A stretch of 64,000 bases of DNA from Formivibrio sp. (GTDB lineage Bacteria > Pseudomonadota > Gammaproteobacteria > Burkholderiales > Chitinibacteraceae), in contig JARLJJ010000674.1 of NCBI GenBank assembly GCA_031291275.1, positions 1 to 64,000 of the forward strand, written 5' to 3'. The notes beneath the pieces were generated by a model, which was not told the DNA's origin, made no database searches, and saw nothing but the letters and a program-made list of their open reading frames with translations. The translations under genes and the position numbers were made by a program. Positions 17,301 through 24,679 of the stretch are shown piece by piece (position 1 is the stretch's first letter; every line of letters begins with the position of its first letter).

Positions 17301-18119
17301 GCGCTGGGCAAGATCACCGGGCGTGACCACACCCACCTGGCCGAGGGCCGCGAGCACGACAAGATCCGCTTCCGCGATGTGCAGGCGCAGCCGCGCAAGA
17401 TCATCTCGTCGCCGACCTGGTCCGGGCTGGAGTCCGAAGAAGTTAGCTACAACGCCGGTTACACCAACGTGCACGAGCTGATCCCCTGGCGCACGCTGAC
17501 CGGCCGTCAGCAGTTCTATCAGGATCACCGCTGGATGCTCGATTTCGGTGAAGGCTTGTGTGTCTACAAACCGGCGATCGACACCAAGACCGTCAGCCCG
17601 ATGCTCGGCAACAAGTCGAACGGCAACCACGAACTGGTGCTGAACTGGATCACGCCGCACCAGAAGTGGGGCATCCATTCGACCTACACCGACAACCTGC
17701 GCATGCTGACCTTGAGCCGCGGCGGCCCGCACGTGTGGGTGTCGGAGATCGAAGCCAAGCAAGCCGGCCTTGTCGATAACGATTGGGTCGAGGTCTTCAA
17801 CGTGAACGGTACGCTGACTGCGCGTGTGGTGGTGAGCCAGCGCGTACCCAAGGGCATGTGTCTGATGTACCACGCGCAGGAAAAAATCATCAACGTGCCG
17901 GGTGCGGAAACCAGCGGCAAACGTGGCGGTATCCATAACTCGGTCACCCGTACGGTGACCAAGCCTACCCACATGATTGGCGGCTACGCGCAGCTTTCCT
18001 ACGGCTTCAATTACTACGGCACCGTCGGCAGCAACCGGGATGAATTTGTGATTGTGCGCAAAATGAACAAGGTGGACTGGCTGGAAGGGCCGTTGGTCGA
18101 AGCGACCAGTGAGGGGTAA
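14397..18119 (+). CDS. narG: Respiratory nitrate reductase alpha subunit
   Basis: 1240 residues (E. coli 1247). I use the ATG at 14397 with GGAGA 7 bases upstream, rather than the TTG at 14379 in the ORF track. The N-terminal [4Fe-4S] site has the His ligand form HGVNCTGSCSWKIYV followed by GCPRGASYSWYVY. The long molybdopterin-binding part follows, and the MGD-binding C-terminal domain includes NKSNGNHELVLNWITPHQKW. It reduces nitrate to nitrite on the cytoplasmic face, passing electrons from NarH. No Tat signal is expected, apart from the remnant seen in the family. Confidence 0.97.
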   Translation: MSHFLDRLKFLSRTQSTFSNGHGAVVNEDRSWENAYRSRWQHDKIVRSTHGVNCTGSCSWKIYVKNGLITWETQQTDYPRTRPDLPNHEPRGCPRGASYSWYVYSAQRVKYPLVRGRLMEMWREARVTMDPISAWQSISQDPVKAKRYKSVRGLGGFVRASWDEATEIIAAANAFTIKNYGPDRIIGFSPIPAMSMISYAAGSRYLSLIGGVCMSFYDWYCDLPPSSPQVWGEQTDVPESADWYNSTYLMVWGSNVPQTRTPDAHFYTEVRYKGTKTVAVSSDYGEMVKFGDIWLAPKQGTDAALAMAMGHVILKEFHTAGQSEYFSSYIKQYTDMPMLVLLKHQNGMFVPDHFLRASHLTGSLGEANNPEWKTLLIDAASGDVVAPNGGIGFRWGEQGDKIGRWNLEQKDGNSQREIDPRLSLIDNRDDVVGVGFSYFGGRDADDLLVRNVPVKKILLADGSEVLVATVFDLSMANYGVDRGLGGGNVAGSYEDDIPYTPAWQEKHTGVKAADVITVAREFAQNAHDTHGKSMVIVGAALNHWYHMDMTYRGIINMLMLCGCVGQSGGGWAHYVGQEKLRPQTGWTPLAFGTDWVRPPRQMNSTSFFYAHTSQWRHEKLSLGEILAPTADSGKYGHQTLLDLNAKSERMGWLPSAPQLETNPLDIAAAAKAAGADPVKFAVDEIKAGRLKFSCDDPDNPKNFPRNMFVWRSNILGSSGKGHEYFLKYLLGTQNALFSDEDDCLRPSEVTYREEAEEGKLDLLTVLDFRMSTTCLYGDVVLPTATWYEKDDLNTSDMHPFIHPLSEAVQPLWQSKSDWEIYKSIAKKFSELAEPYLGTQQDLVLTPLLHDTPGELGQAFEPKDWKHGECEPIPGKTMPNIAVVERNYGDVYKKFTSIGPLLDKLGNGGKGIGWKTGEEITELAHLNKTVLTEGVSQGRPKLESAIDAAEMILSLAPETNGHVAVKAWEALGKITGRDHTHLAEGREHDKIRFRDVQAQPRKIISSPTWSGLESEEVSYNAGYTNVHELIPWRTLTGRQQFYQDHRWMLDFGEGLCVYKPAIDTKTVSPMLGNKSNGNHELVLNWITPHQKWGIHSTYTDNLRMLTLSRGGPHVWVSEIEAKQAGLVDNDWVEVFNVNGTLTARVVVSQRVPKGMCLMYHAQEKIINVPGAETSGKRGGIHNSVTRTVTKPTHMIGGYAQLSYGFNYYGTVGSNRDEFVIVRKMNKVDWLEGPLVEATSEG

Positions 18120-18254
18120 GGCGTGAGGAATCAGGAGTAAATGCCTTCCCCGCATCTGTAAACAAAAATGCGCCGGTGGAGAGTGAGTGCGAGCGGGGTT
18201 ACTCCTCGCCCCCGACACCTCACTTCTCACCGCACGCCGCAAGGAGTGTAATGA

Positions 18255-19805
18255 ATGAAGATCAGAGCCCAAGTCGCCATGGTGCTGAACCTGGACAAAT
18301 GCATCGGCTGCCACACCTGTTCGGTTACCTGCAAAAATGTCTGGACCAGCCGCGATGGCGTGGAATACGCATGGTTCAACAATGTCGAAACCAAGCCTGG
18401 CATCGGTTTCCCGAAAGAGTGGGAAAACCAGGAAAAATGGCAGGGCGGCTGGGTTCGCCGTAGCGACGGCAAACTCGAACCCAAGCAGGGCGGCAAACTG
18501 AAGATACTGTCGAACATCTTCGCCAACCCAAACATGCCCGAGATCGACGATTACTACGAGCCGTTCACCTTCGATTACGAGCATCTGCAAAAGGCACCGC
18601 TGTCGCAAACGCCGCCGACCGCACGACCCATCTCGGTAATCACCGGCAAGAAGATGCCCAAGATCGAATGGGGCCCGAACTGGGAAGACGATCTGGGCGG
18701 CGAATTCAGCTCGCGCAGTCGCGACCAGCTGTTCAATGACATCCAGAAGGAAATGTACTCGACCTTCGAGAACACTTTCATGATGTACCTGCCGCGTCTG
18801 TGCGAGCACTGCCTGAACCCGACCTGTGTGGCGAGCTGTCCGTCCGGATCGGTCTACAAGCGCGAGGATGACGGTATCGTACTGGTCGACCAGGACAAGT
18901 GCCGCGGCTGGCGCATGTGCATCTCCGGCTGCCCGTACAAGAAAATCTACTTCAACTGGCAATCGGGCAAGGCCGAGAAGTGCACGTTCTGCTTCCCGCG
19001 CATCGAAGCCGGCCAGCCGACCGTGTGCTCGGAAACCTGCGTTGGGCGTATTCGCTACCTTGGCGTGATGCTGTACGACGCTGACCAGATTGAAGCCGCC
19101 GCGTCGGTAGAAAATACCCAGGATCTGTACGAAGAGCAGCTCAAACTGTTCCTCGATCCGAACGATCCGGCGATCATCGAAGAAGCACGCAAGCAGGGCA
19201 TTCCGGAAAGCTGGCTCGATGCGGCGAAGAAATCGCCGGTGTGGAAGATGGCAATGGAATGGAAGGTCGCTTTTCCGCTGCATCCGGAATACCGCACGCT
19301 GCCGATGGTCTGGTATATCCCGCCACTGTCGCCGATCCAGTCGCGCGCCGAGTCGGGTCAACTCTCTATGAACGGCATCATTCCGGACACCAGCCAACTG
19401 CGCATTCCGGTCAAATACCTCGCCAACCTGCTCACCGCAGGCAAGGAAGCGCCGGTGGTTTCCGCGCTTGATCGCATGCTGGCGATGCGTGCCTTTAAAC
19501 GCGGCGAGTCGGTGCACGGCAAGGGTGATCCGGCGGTGCTTGAACAGGTTGGGCTGACCGCTGCGCAGGTCGAAGAAATGTATCAGGTCATGGCGATTGC
19601 CAACTACGAAGACCGCTTCGTGATTCCGTCCAGCCACAAGGAAATGGTCGAGGACAGTTTCAACGAGAAAGGCAGTTGCGGCTTTACCTTTGGCAACGGC
19701 TGTTCGGGTGGCACCAGCGAAGGCTCGCTCTTTGGCAAAAAATCGCAAGGCAGCACGATCTTTGTCGACATGCCCAAATCGCGCAAAAAACCGGAGGTGG
19801 AATGA
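18255..19805 (+). CDS. narH: Respiratory nitrate reductase beta subunit
   Basis: 516 residues (E. coli 512). Four cysteine groups are visible: CIGCHTCSVTCKNVW, CEHCLNPTCVASCP, CRGWRMCISGCPYKK and CTFCFPRIEAGQPTVCSETC. The tryptophan replacing a cysteine in CRGWRMC marks the [3Fe-4S] cluster of the family; the rest bind three [4Fe-4S]. It wires haem b of NarI to NarG. AAGGAG lies 8 bases before the ATG. A 135-base gap separates it from narG, and it overlaps narJ at TGATG. Confidence 0.97.
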   Translation: MKIRAQVAMVLNLDKCIGCHTCSVTCKNVWTSRDGVEYAWFNNVETKPGIGFPKEWENQEKWQGGWVRRSDGKLEPKQGGKLKILSNIFANPNMPEIDDYYEPFTFDYEHLQKAPLSQTPPTARPISVITGKKMPKIEWGPNWEDDLGGEFSSRSRDQLFNDIQKEMYSTFENTFMMYLPRLCEHCLNPTCVASCPSGSVYKREDDGIVLVDQDKCRGWRMCISGCPYKKIYFNWQSGKAEKCTFCFPRIEAGQPTVCSETCVGRIRYLGVMLYDADQIEAAASVENTQDLYEEQLKLFLDPNDPAIIEEARKQGIPESWLDAAKKSPVWKMAMEWKVAFPLHPEYRTLPMVWYIPPLSPIQSRAESGQLSMNGIIPDTSQLRIPVKYLANLLTAGKEAPVVSALDRMLAMRAFKRGESVHGKGDPAVLEQVGLTAAQVEEMYQVMAIANYEDRFVIPSSHKEMVEDSFNEKGSCGFTFGNGCSGGTSEGSLFGKKSQGSTIFVDMPKSRKKPEVE

Positions 19806-20452
19806 TGAAACACTCGCCATCGTTGTATCGCGCGCTGTCAGCGTTGTTGTCCTATCCTGAACCCACGCTGCTTGCTGCGCGCGATGAAATCGACGAAGCC
19901 ATTGGTAACTGTTTGAGCGCACGCGATGATTTGCAGGTGCTGAGCCGCTTTCTGTCGGCGCATAGCCTGATCGAATTGCAGGAAAACTACGTTGCCACGT
20001 TCGATCGCAATCCAGCGCATTCGCTGCACTTGTTCGAGCACATTCACGGCGAATCACGCGATCGTGGTCAAGCCATGGTCGATCTGATGGAGGAGTATCG
20101 CCGCTATGGGCTAGAACCTGGCAACGAAGAATTGCCCGATTTCGTGCCGCTATTTCTGGAATTCTTGGGAGAGTTGCCGGCGGACGAGGCGAAACAGATG
20201 CTGGGCGAAGCGATCCACGTGCTTGCCGCCATTGGTACGCGGCTGCGGCGTAATGAAAGTCCGTACGCTGCAATCTTCCAGGTATTGGTCGAGCTGAGTG
20301 ATGTCGTACCACTGCCGCTTTCAGAGCCGCCAATCCGCAATATGGACGAGGCGATGGAAATGTTCGGCCCCAGCCCGGATGGCACCGAGCCATTGCTAAA
20401 ACCGGCCACCCAGACCATCCAGTTCCACCCCCGCGCCCACAGCGCACGGTAA
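19805..20452 (+). CDS. narJ: Nitrate reductase assembly chaperone
   Basis: 215 residues starting MKHSPSLYRALSALLSYPEP, the usual NarJ opening, and containing HSLHLFEHIHGESRDRGQAMVDL and LPDFVPLFLEFL typical of the TorD/NarJ fold. It inserts the molybdenum cofactor into NarG before membrane attachment and is not part of the final enzyme. The GGAGG at 19793 suits the ATG at 19805, although the ATG one codon earlier is also possible. The ORF track start at 19676 reads through narH in another frame. Confidence 0.95.
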   Translation: MKHSPSLYRALSALLSYPEPTLLAARDEIDEAIGNCLSARDDLQVLSRFLSAHSLIELQENYVATFDRNPAHSLHLFEHIHGESRDRGQAMVDLMEEYRRYGLEPGNEELPDFVPLFLEFLGELPADEAKQMLGEAIHVLAAIGTRLRRNESPYAAIFQVLVELSDVVPLPLSEPPIRNMDEAMEMFGPSPDGTEPLLKPATQTIQFHPRAHSAR

Positions 20453-20464
20453 CGGGAGAAGAAA

Positions 20465-21148
20465 ATGACTAACCTGCACCAATTCCTGTTCGGAATTTAT
20501 CCCTACATCGCCCTGACCGTGTTCCTGCTCGGCAGCCTGGTCCGTTTCGAGCGCGAGCAATACACCTGGCGCAGCGAATCAACGCAGCTGCTGAAACGCG
20601 GCAATCTGCGCATTGGCAGCATCTGTTTTCATATCGGCATCCTCAGCCTGTTTGCCACGCACATGGTCGGTCTGCTCACGCCGACCGAGGTCTATCACAG
20701 CTTTGGGCTGACCACGGCGGCGAAACAGATGATGGCGATCATCGGCGGCGCCGGACTGGGGCTGCTTTGCCTGCTCGGGCTGTTGATCCTGTTGCATCGT
20801 CGTTTCGCTGAACCGCGCATTGCTGCTGTCACCTCCTTTGGCGACAAGCTGGTGATGCTGTGGATACTGGCCACGCTGCTGCTGGGACTGACCAGCATCT
20901 TTACTTCGGTCGGGCATCTTGATGGTCATGTGATGGTGCAGCTCGGTTACTGGGCTCAGCACATCATCACCTTCAAGGGCGATGCTGCCAGCATTATCGT
21001 TAACGTGCCGTGGATTTACCGTGTTCACATGGTGATGGGCATGACGCTGTTTGTGATCTTTCCATTTAGCCGCCTGGTTCACGTATGGAGCGGGTTTGGA
21101 TCGGCCAGCTATGTAACCCGGGCATGGCAACTCGTGCGGCCACGCTAA
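20465..21148 (+). CDS. narI: Respiratory nitrate reductase gamma subunit (cytochrome b)
   Basis: 227 residues (E. coli 225), five membrane helices. Haem ligands are expected among HIGILSLFATHMVGLL and HMVMGMTLFVIFPFSRLVHVW, matching the paired histidines of the family. It oxidises quinol on the periplasmic side and passes electrons through two b haems to NarH, producing proton motive force. GGGAGAAG precedes the ATG, 12 bases after narJ. Confidence 0.96.
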   Translation: MTNLHQFLFGIYPYIALTVFLLGSLVRFEREQYTWRSESTQLLKRGNLRIGSICFHIGILSLFATHMVGLLTPTEVYHSFGLTTAAKQMMAIIGGAGLGLLCLLGLLILLHRRFAEPRIAAVTSFGDKLVMLWILATLLLGLTSIFTSVGHLDGHVMVQLGYWAQHIITFKGDAASIIVNVPWIYRVHMVMGMTLFVIFPFSRLVHVWSGFGSASYVTRAWQLVRPR

Positions 21149-21312
21149 AAAATTTCGGAGACAACGCACAGCTTGCAAGTCATTCAAAAAATAAGTGCGT
21201 TTTCTTGGTGGCTGTCAGGGTAACCTGGCGGCCGTTTTAATGACCAATCGAAAATGCGGGTGTTTACCCAGAGTTCGGGAGGCAATAAACATCAGGGTTT
21301 ATAGAATCTGCA

Positions 21313-21600
21313 ATGAAGACAAATCCCATTCCTCGGCGACTTTTTCTAAAAATAGGTGCAGCGGCTCTCGCGAGCATTCCTGTTGTCGTGGTTTCTGGCC
21401 GTGCGGAAGCGGCCACCAATGTGGCCATGCGCTCGGCGTTAAAGTATCAAATCAAACCTCAGGGCGATAAAAGTTGCAGTACTTGCCTGCAGTTCATCCC
21501 CGGCGCTTCCGCTAACAAGCTGGGTGCTTGCAAATTATTCCCCGGCGATACTGAAGTCTCTCCTCAAGGGTATTGCTTGGCTTGGGCCAAAAAAGCTTAA
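21313..21600 (+). CDS. High-potential iron-sulfur protein (HiPIP), Tat-exported
   Basis: 95 residues. The leader RRLFLKIGAAALASIPVVVV has the twin-arginine form and should be cut near SGRAEA. The mature part holds four cysteines in CSTCLQF, ACKLFPGD and PQGYCLAWAKK, the HiPIP pattern binding one [4Fe-4S] cluster. HiPIPs carry electrons in the periplasm, often from the bc1 complex to terminal reductases. It stands alone 165 bases after narI, and its partner is not shown. A short inverted repeat TGATCAT...ATGATCA follows at 21616-21639. Confidence 0.92.
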   Translation: MKTNPIPRRLFLKIGAAALASIPVVVVSGRAEAATNVAMRSALKYQIKPQGDKSCSTCLQFIPGASANKLGACKLFPGDTEVSPQGYCLAWAKKA

Positions 21601-21722
21601 ACAGCAAGATCGGCATGATCATTCGTGTATGGATGATCAAGGGAGGTGGACTATTCCTGGCGCATACCGATTAGAGCGCTTGATCTGTCATCACTCATTG
21701 CTTTTACCTTCATTTCCCCAAT

Positions 21723-21745
21723 AAGATGTATTAATTATATTGATT
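21723..21745. promoter_or_regulatory. Possible second NsrR half-site
   Basis: The left arm AAGATGTATT fits the NsrR half-site AAGATGYATT well, but the right arm is poor. It lies about 25 bases upstream of the better operator at 21770. Confidence 0.35.
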
Positions 21746-21769
21746 AAGGCGGGGCGAGATGGTATCTTT

Positions 21770-21792
21770 AAGATATATTAAAAATAAATCTT
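21770..21792. promoter_or_regulatory. NsrR operator upstream of DUF2249-nnrS
   Basis: A 23-base palindrome opening AAGATATATT and closing AAATAAATCTT. Nine of 11 arm positions are symmetric, and about 19-20 of 23 match the NsrR consensus. It ends 46 bases upstream of the DUF2249 start, where it could block a promoter. Confidence 0.75.
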
Positions 21793-21838
21793 ATAAGCAA
21801 GGCGAGATACATCAATTTACATCCAAAAGGAACACAAC

Positions 21839-22102
21839 ATGAGCGGTTGTAACCACCTGCATATTTTGCAAGATGCAATTTACCCCTTTGATGCCAGAGG
21901 CATTGCCAAACGTTTTCGCCATGCGGCGATCTTTGGCGCTCTGGATGCCTTGGCTGGCGGTGAAACCATGCGTTTTGTGAATGATCACGACCCGATTCCA
22001 CTACTGCAACAGCTTGAGGCCCGTTTTGGGCCGAGTGTAGAAATCCATTATCAGCAGCGTGAGCCCGGCAATATCGTGATCGATTTTCGTAAGCAGGCCT
22101 GA
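21839..22102 (+). CDS. DUF2249 domain protein, first copy
   Basis: 87 residues, a single DUF2249 domain (ILQDAIYPFDARGIAKRFRHAAIFGALDAL...MRFVNDHDPIPLLQQL). The family has a TusA-like fold and is common in NO-response gene clusters. No reaction is established. It is the first gene after an NsrR-type operator and lies 5 bases before nnrS, so it is very likely co-expressed with it. Confidence 0.88.
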   Translation: MSGCNHLHILQDAIYPFDARGIAKRFRHAAIFGALDALAGGETMRFVNDHDPIPLLQQLEARFGPSVEIHYQQREPGNIVIDFRKQA

Positions 22103-22107
22103 TAGGG

Positions 22108-23307
22108 ATGAAGGCCATGAAAACCGTTACAGCATTTGTCGCGCCTCATCGGACCGGTTTTTTGCTAGGCAGCTTGTTGTTGCTGACCAGTTTGGGCTGG
22201 TGGTCGATGGAGATGATTGCTCGTCAGCGCGGCGTTGTGTTGGGCATGGCCATGCCGGCAATGTTCCTGCATGGTTATCTGATGCTGTACGGTTTTTTTC
22301 CATTATTCATGCTCGGTTTTATCTATACCGCCGGTCCACGTTGGCTCGGCGTTACCTCGATTACATTGTCCAGTTATGTTCCCGTCATGCTGGGTTATGT
22401 AACTGGGTCGGTATTGGTGTTGGCAGGAGGCTGGTTCCATCTTCTGTTGTCGATCGGCATTCTGGTGCATATCGTGAGCTGGAGCGGCGCGTTAATGCTG
22501 TGGCTTGGGCGTATTCGTGCAAGCAAGGCGTCAGAACGAAGGCACGCGATGTTGATTGCCGCTGCTTTTATGCTTGGGCTTCTGGGTCAGATTTTGGGAT
22601 TGCTGTGGAGCGCCGGACAGTGGTTTTCTGCCTGGCAAGCGAGCGTTGATGTTGGCTTGTGGGGATTCTTGCTACCGGTATTTCTGATCGTTTGTCACCG
22701 CATGGTGCCATTCTTCAGTAGTAACGTGTTGATGCCGTATTCGATCTGGAATCCGCAAGGCTTGTTGTATACCCTGGTTGGCATGTCTTGGGCGCATGGG
22801 TTTCTTGCCCGTGTTGGCTGGATGAGCTGGCCCGTCGATATGGTTTTTGCCGGCATCCTTGCTTATATCGTCTGGCGTTGGGGATTCTTTCGCGCATTCA
22901 AAGTGCCCTTGCTGGCGATGCTGCATGCCTCGCTCGCTTGGACCGCAGTTGCCCTGGTGCTGTACTCCGTACAGGGAGTTGCGGCGATGATGGGTGTGAG
23001 CTTGTTGGCTTTCGCACCACTGCATGCACTGACGCTGGGTTTTTTCTGCACCATGCTGCTTGGTTTTGTCACACGGGTTAGCCTCGGTCACTCGGGACGG
23101 CCTTTGGTGGCAGGACGCTTGCCTTGGACGCTCTATTGGCTAGTTCATTGCATTGCGTTGACGCGCGTTGTGGCCGACATCGTGCCGGGGTGGCAACAAC
23201 CCATGTATCTGTTTTCAGTATCCGTCGCGCTATTGGCATTCCTGTTGTGGGGAACACGTTTTGTGCCCATTTACTTGAAGCCACGCATTGACGGGAAACT
23301 GGGGTAA
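22108..23307 (+). CDS. nnrS: NnrS family haem/copper membrane protein
   Basis: 399 residues with about 12 membrane helices; it opens near GFLLGSLLLLTSLGWWS and contains MAMPAMFLHGYLMLYGFFPLFMLGF and HALTLGFFCTMLLGFVTRVSLGHSGRPL. These are the conserved histidine-bearing segments of NnrS. NnrS proteins are inner-membrane haem proteins that protect cells against NO-derived stress, apparently by limiting iron-dinitrosyl damage. The ATG at 22117 is an alternative start. It is flanked on both sides by DUF2249 genes. Confidence 0.92.
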   Translation: MKAMKTVTAFVAPHRTGFLLGSLLLLTSLGWWSMEMIARQRGVVLGMAMPAMFLHGYLMLYGFFPLFMLGFIYTAGPRWLGVTSITLSSYVPVMLGYVTGSVLVLAGGWFHLLLSIGILVHIVSWSGALMLWLGRIRASKASERRHAMLIAAAFMLGLLGQILGLLWSAGQWFSAWQASVDVGLWGFLLPVFLIVCHRMVPFFSSNVLMPYSIWNPQGLLYTLVGMSWAHGFLARVGWMSWPVDMVFAGILAYIVWRWGFFRAFKVPLLAMLHASLAWTAVALVLYSVQGVAAMMGVSLLAFAPLHALTLGFFCTMLLGFVTRVSLGHSGRPLVAGRLPWTLYWLVHCIALTRVVADIVPGWQQPMYLFSVSVALLAFLLWGTRFVPIYLKPRIDGKLG

Positions 23308-23409
23308 ATATGCAGCCTCTAGTCCCTCCGGACTAGTCCTCTCGCCCTATATCCACTTTATTGCCCGCAGCACAGAATTCTGGACAAGGCCAACATCAAC
23401 GAAGGGTAA

Positions 23410-23691
23410 ATGGTGAACGATTGCATTATTGATGTGCGTACGCTGGAACCTTATGACCGGCATCCCACTATTTTTCAGACTTTTGCCATTCTTGGTACGG
23501 GTGATGCGCTGCAGATTGTGAACGATCATGATCCCCAACCGCTGCTTCGGCTGTTTGAGCAAGAATTGGCAGGTGTTTTTTCGTGGCACTATCTTGAGCG
23601 TGGACCGGTTTGGCGCGTGCGTATTGGCAAAACGGCGCAGAGCGACAAGCTGGTATCCGGTCGCATTGGTTGCGGCTGCATGGCCCATTAG
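23410..23691 (+). CDS. DUF2249 domain protein, second copy
   Basis: 93 residues with the same family core as the gene before nnrS (DVRTLEPYDRHPTIFQTFAILGTGDALQIVNDHDPQPLLRLFEQE). It has a different C-terminal tail ending GRIGCGCMAH, whose CGC may bind metal. GAAGGG precedes the ATG. It lies 102 bases after nnrS and 2 bases before the moaA start, so it bridges the NO genes and the cofactor gene. Confidence 0.87.
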   Translation: MVNDCIIDVRTLEPYDRHPTIFQTFAILGTGDALQIVNDHDPQPLLRLFEQELAGVFSWHYLERGPVWRVRIGKTAQSDKLVSGRIGCGCMAH

Positions 23692-23693
23692 TC

Positions 23694-24677
23694 ATGGCGA
23701 CCACCCTGATCGATTCATATCACCGGCGCATTGATTACCTGCGGGTGTCAGTGACCGACCGTTGTGATCTGCGCTGTACTTACTGCCTGCCTGATGGATT
23801 TAACGACTTTGAAGAGCCAGCCAAATGGCTCAGTCACGCAGAGATGGCCAGGTTGATAGGCCTGTTTGTCATGCTTGGCGTTGCCAAGGTTCGATTGACC
23901 GGAGGTGAGCCATTGCTTCGCCGTGGGTTGATCGATCTTGTCCAGAGAATTGCGCCATTGCCGGGATTGCGTGATCTTTCTCTATCGACCAATGGCACCC
24001 AATTGGCCCGACACGCACAGGCTTTGAAATCTGCAGGTGTTACCCGGCTGAATGTCAGCCTCGATAGCCTCAATCCGGATTGCTTTGCCCATATTACTGG
24101 CCGAGATGGTTTGCATCAGGTGATCGCCGGGCTGGCCGAGGCCAAGGCTGCCGGTTTTGCGCCGATCAAACTGAATATGGTTGTACTGGCCGGGCAAAAT
24201 CTCGATCAGATCGAACCCATGGCAGAATTTGCTTTGCGTGAGGGCTTCGTGTTGCGTTTGATCGAACCCATGCCCCTGGGCCAAACCGGCCAGCGTATGC
24301 CGCTGATCGACCTGACACGGCTCGGAGAATCCTTGGCCGCCCGTTTTGGTCTTTTGCCGCGCATCATGTCTCATGGCGCAGGGCCAGCACGCTACTGGGC
24401 CGATCCGACCGGTAGTGCCAGCATTGGGGTCATCACGCCACTTTCACAGCATTTTTGTGAAGGTTGCAACCGTGTGCGTCTGACGGTAGATGGCACCTTG
24501 TTGCTTTGCCTTGGCCAGGAAGCAAGCGTTGAACTTGGCCCTATGCTGCGAGCCGGTGCCAGTGATGCTGAATTGGTTGCTGCAATTCAGTCCGGTATTG
24601 CCCGCAAACCGGAACGACATGAGTTTAATGAAGCACCACAAAAAATAGTACGGTTCATGGCGCAAACCGGTGGCTAG
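23694..24677 (+). CDS. moaA: GTP 3',8-cyclase, molybdenum cofactor synthesis (radical SAM)
   Basis: 327 residues starting MATTLIDSYHRRIDYLRVSV. It has the N-terminal radical-SAM motif CDLRCTYC near residue 25 and the second-cluster cysteines in CEGCNRVRLTVDGTLLLC. It starts molybdopterin synthesis from GTP, needed by NarG. The ORF track adds 28 codons that overlap the DUF2249 gene; I use the ATG 2 bases after its stop. The protein ends without the usual C-terminal GG; the last residues are MAQTGG, so the di-glycine that activates the enzyme is present. Confidence 0.93.
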   Translation: MATTLIDSYHRRIDYLRVSVTDRCDLRCTYCLPDGFNDFEEPAKWLSHAEMARLIGLFVMLGVAKVRLTGGEPLLRRGLIDLVQRIAPLPGLRDLSLSTNGTQLARHAQALKSAGVTRLNVSLDSLNPDCFAHITGRDGLHQVIAGLAEAKAAGFAPIKLNMVVLAGQNLDQIEPMAEFALREGFVLRLIEPMPLGQTGQRMPLIDLTRLGESLAARFGLLPRIMSHGAGPARYWADPTGSASIGVITPLSQHFCEGCNRVRLTVDGTLLLCLGQEASVELGPMLRAGASDAELVAAIQSGIARKPERHEFNEAPQKIVRFMAQTGG

Positions 24678-24679
24678 TT

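Noticed and set aside
16809-20447. 1212-residue minus-strand ORF opposite narG, narH and narJ
   Set aside because: It mirrors strongly supported nar genes on the other strand, is rich in Arg, His and Ala as expected for an antisense shadow, and has no domain or ribosome site.
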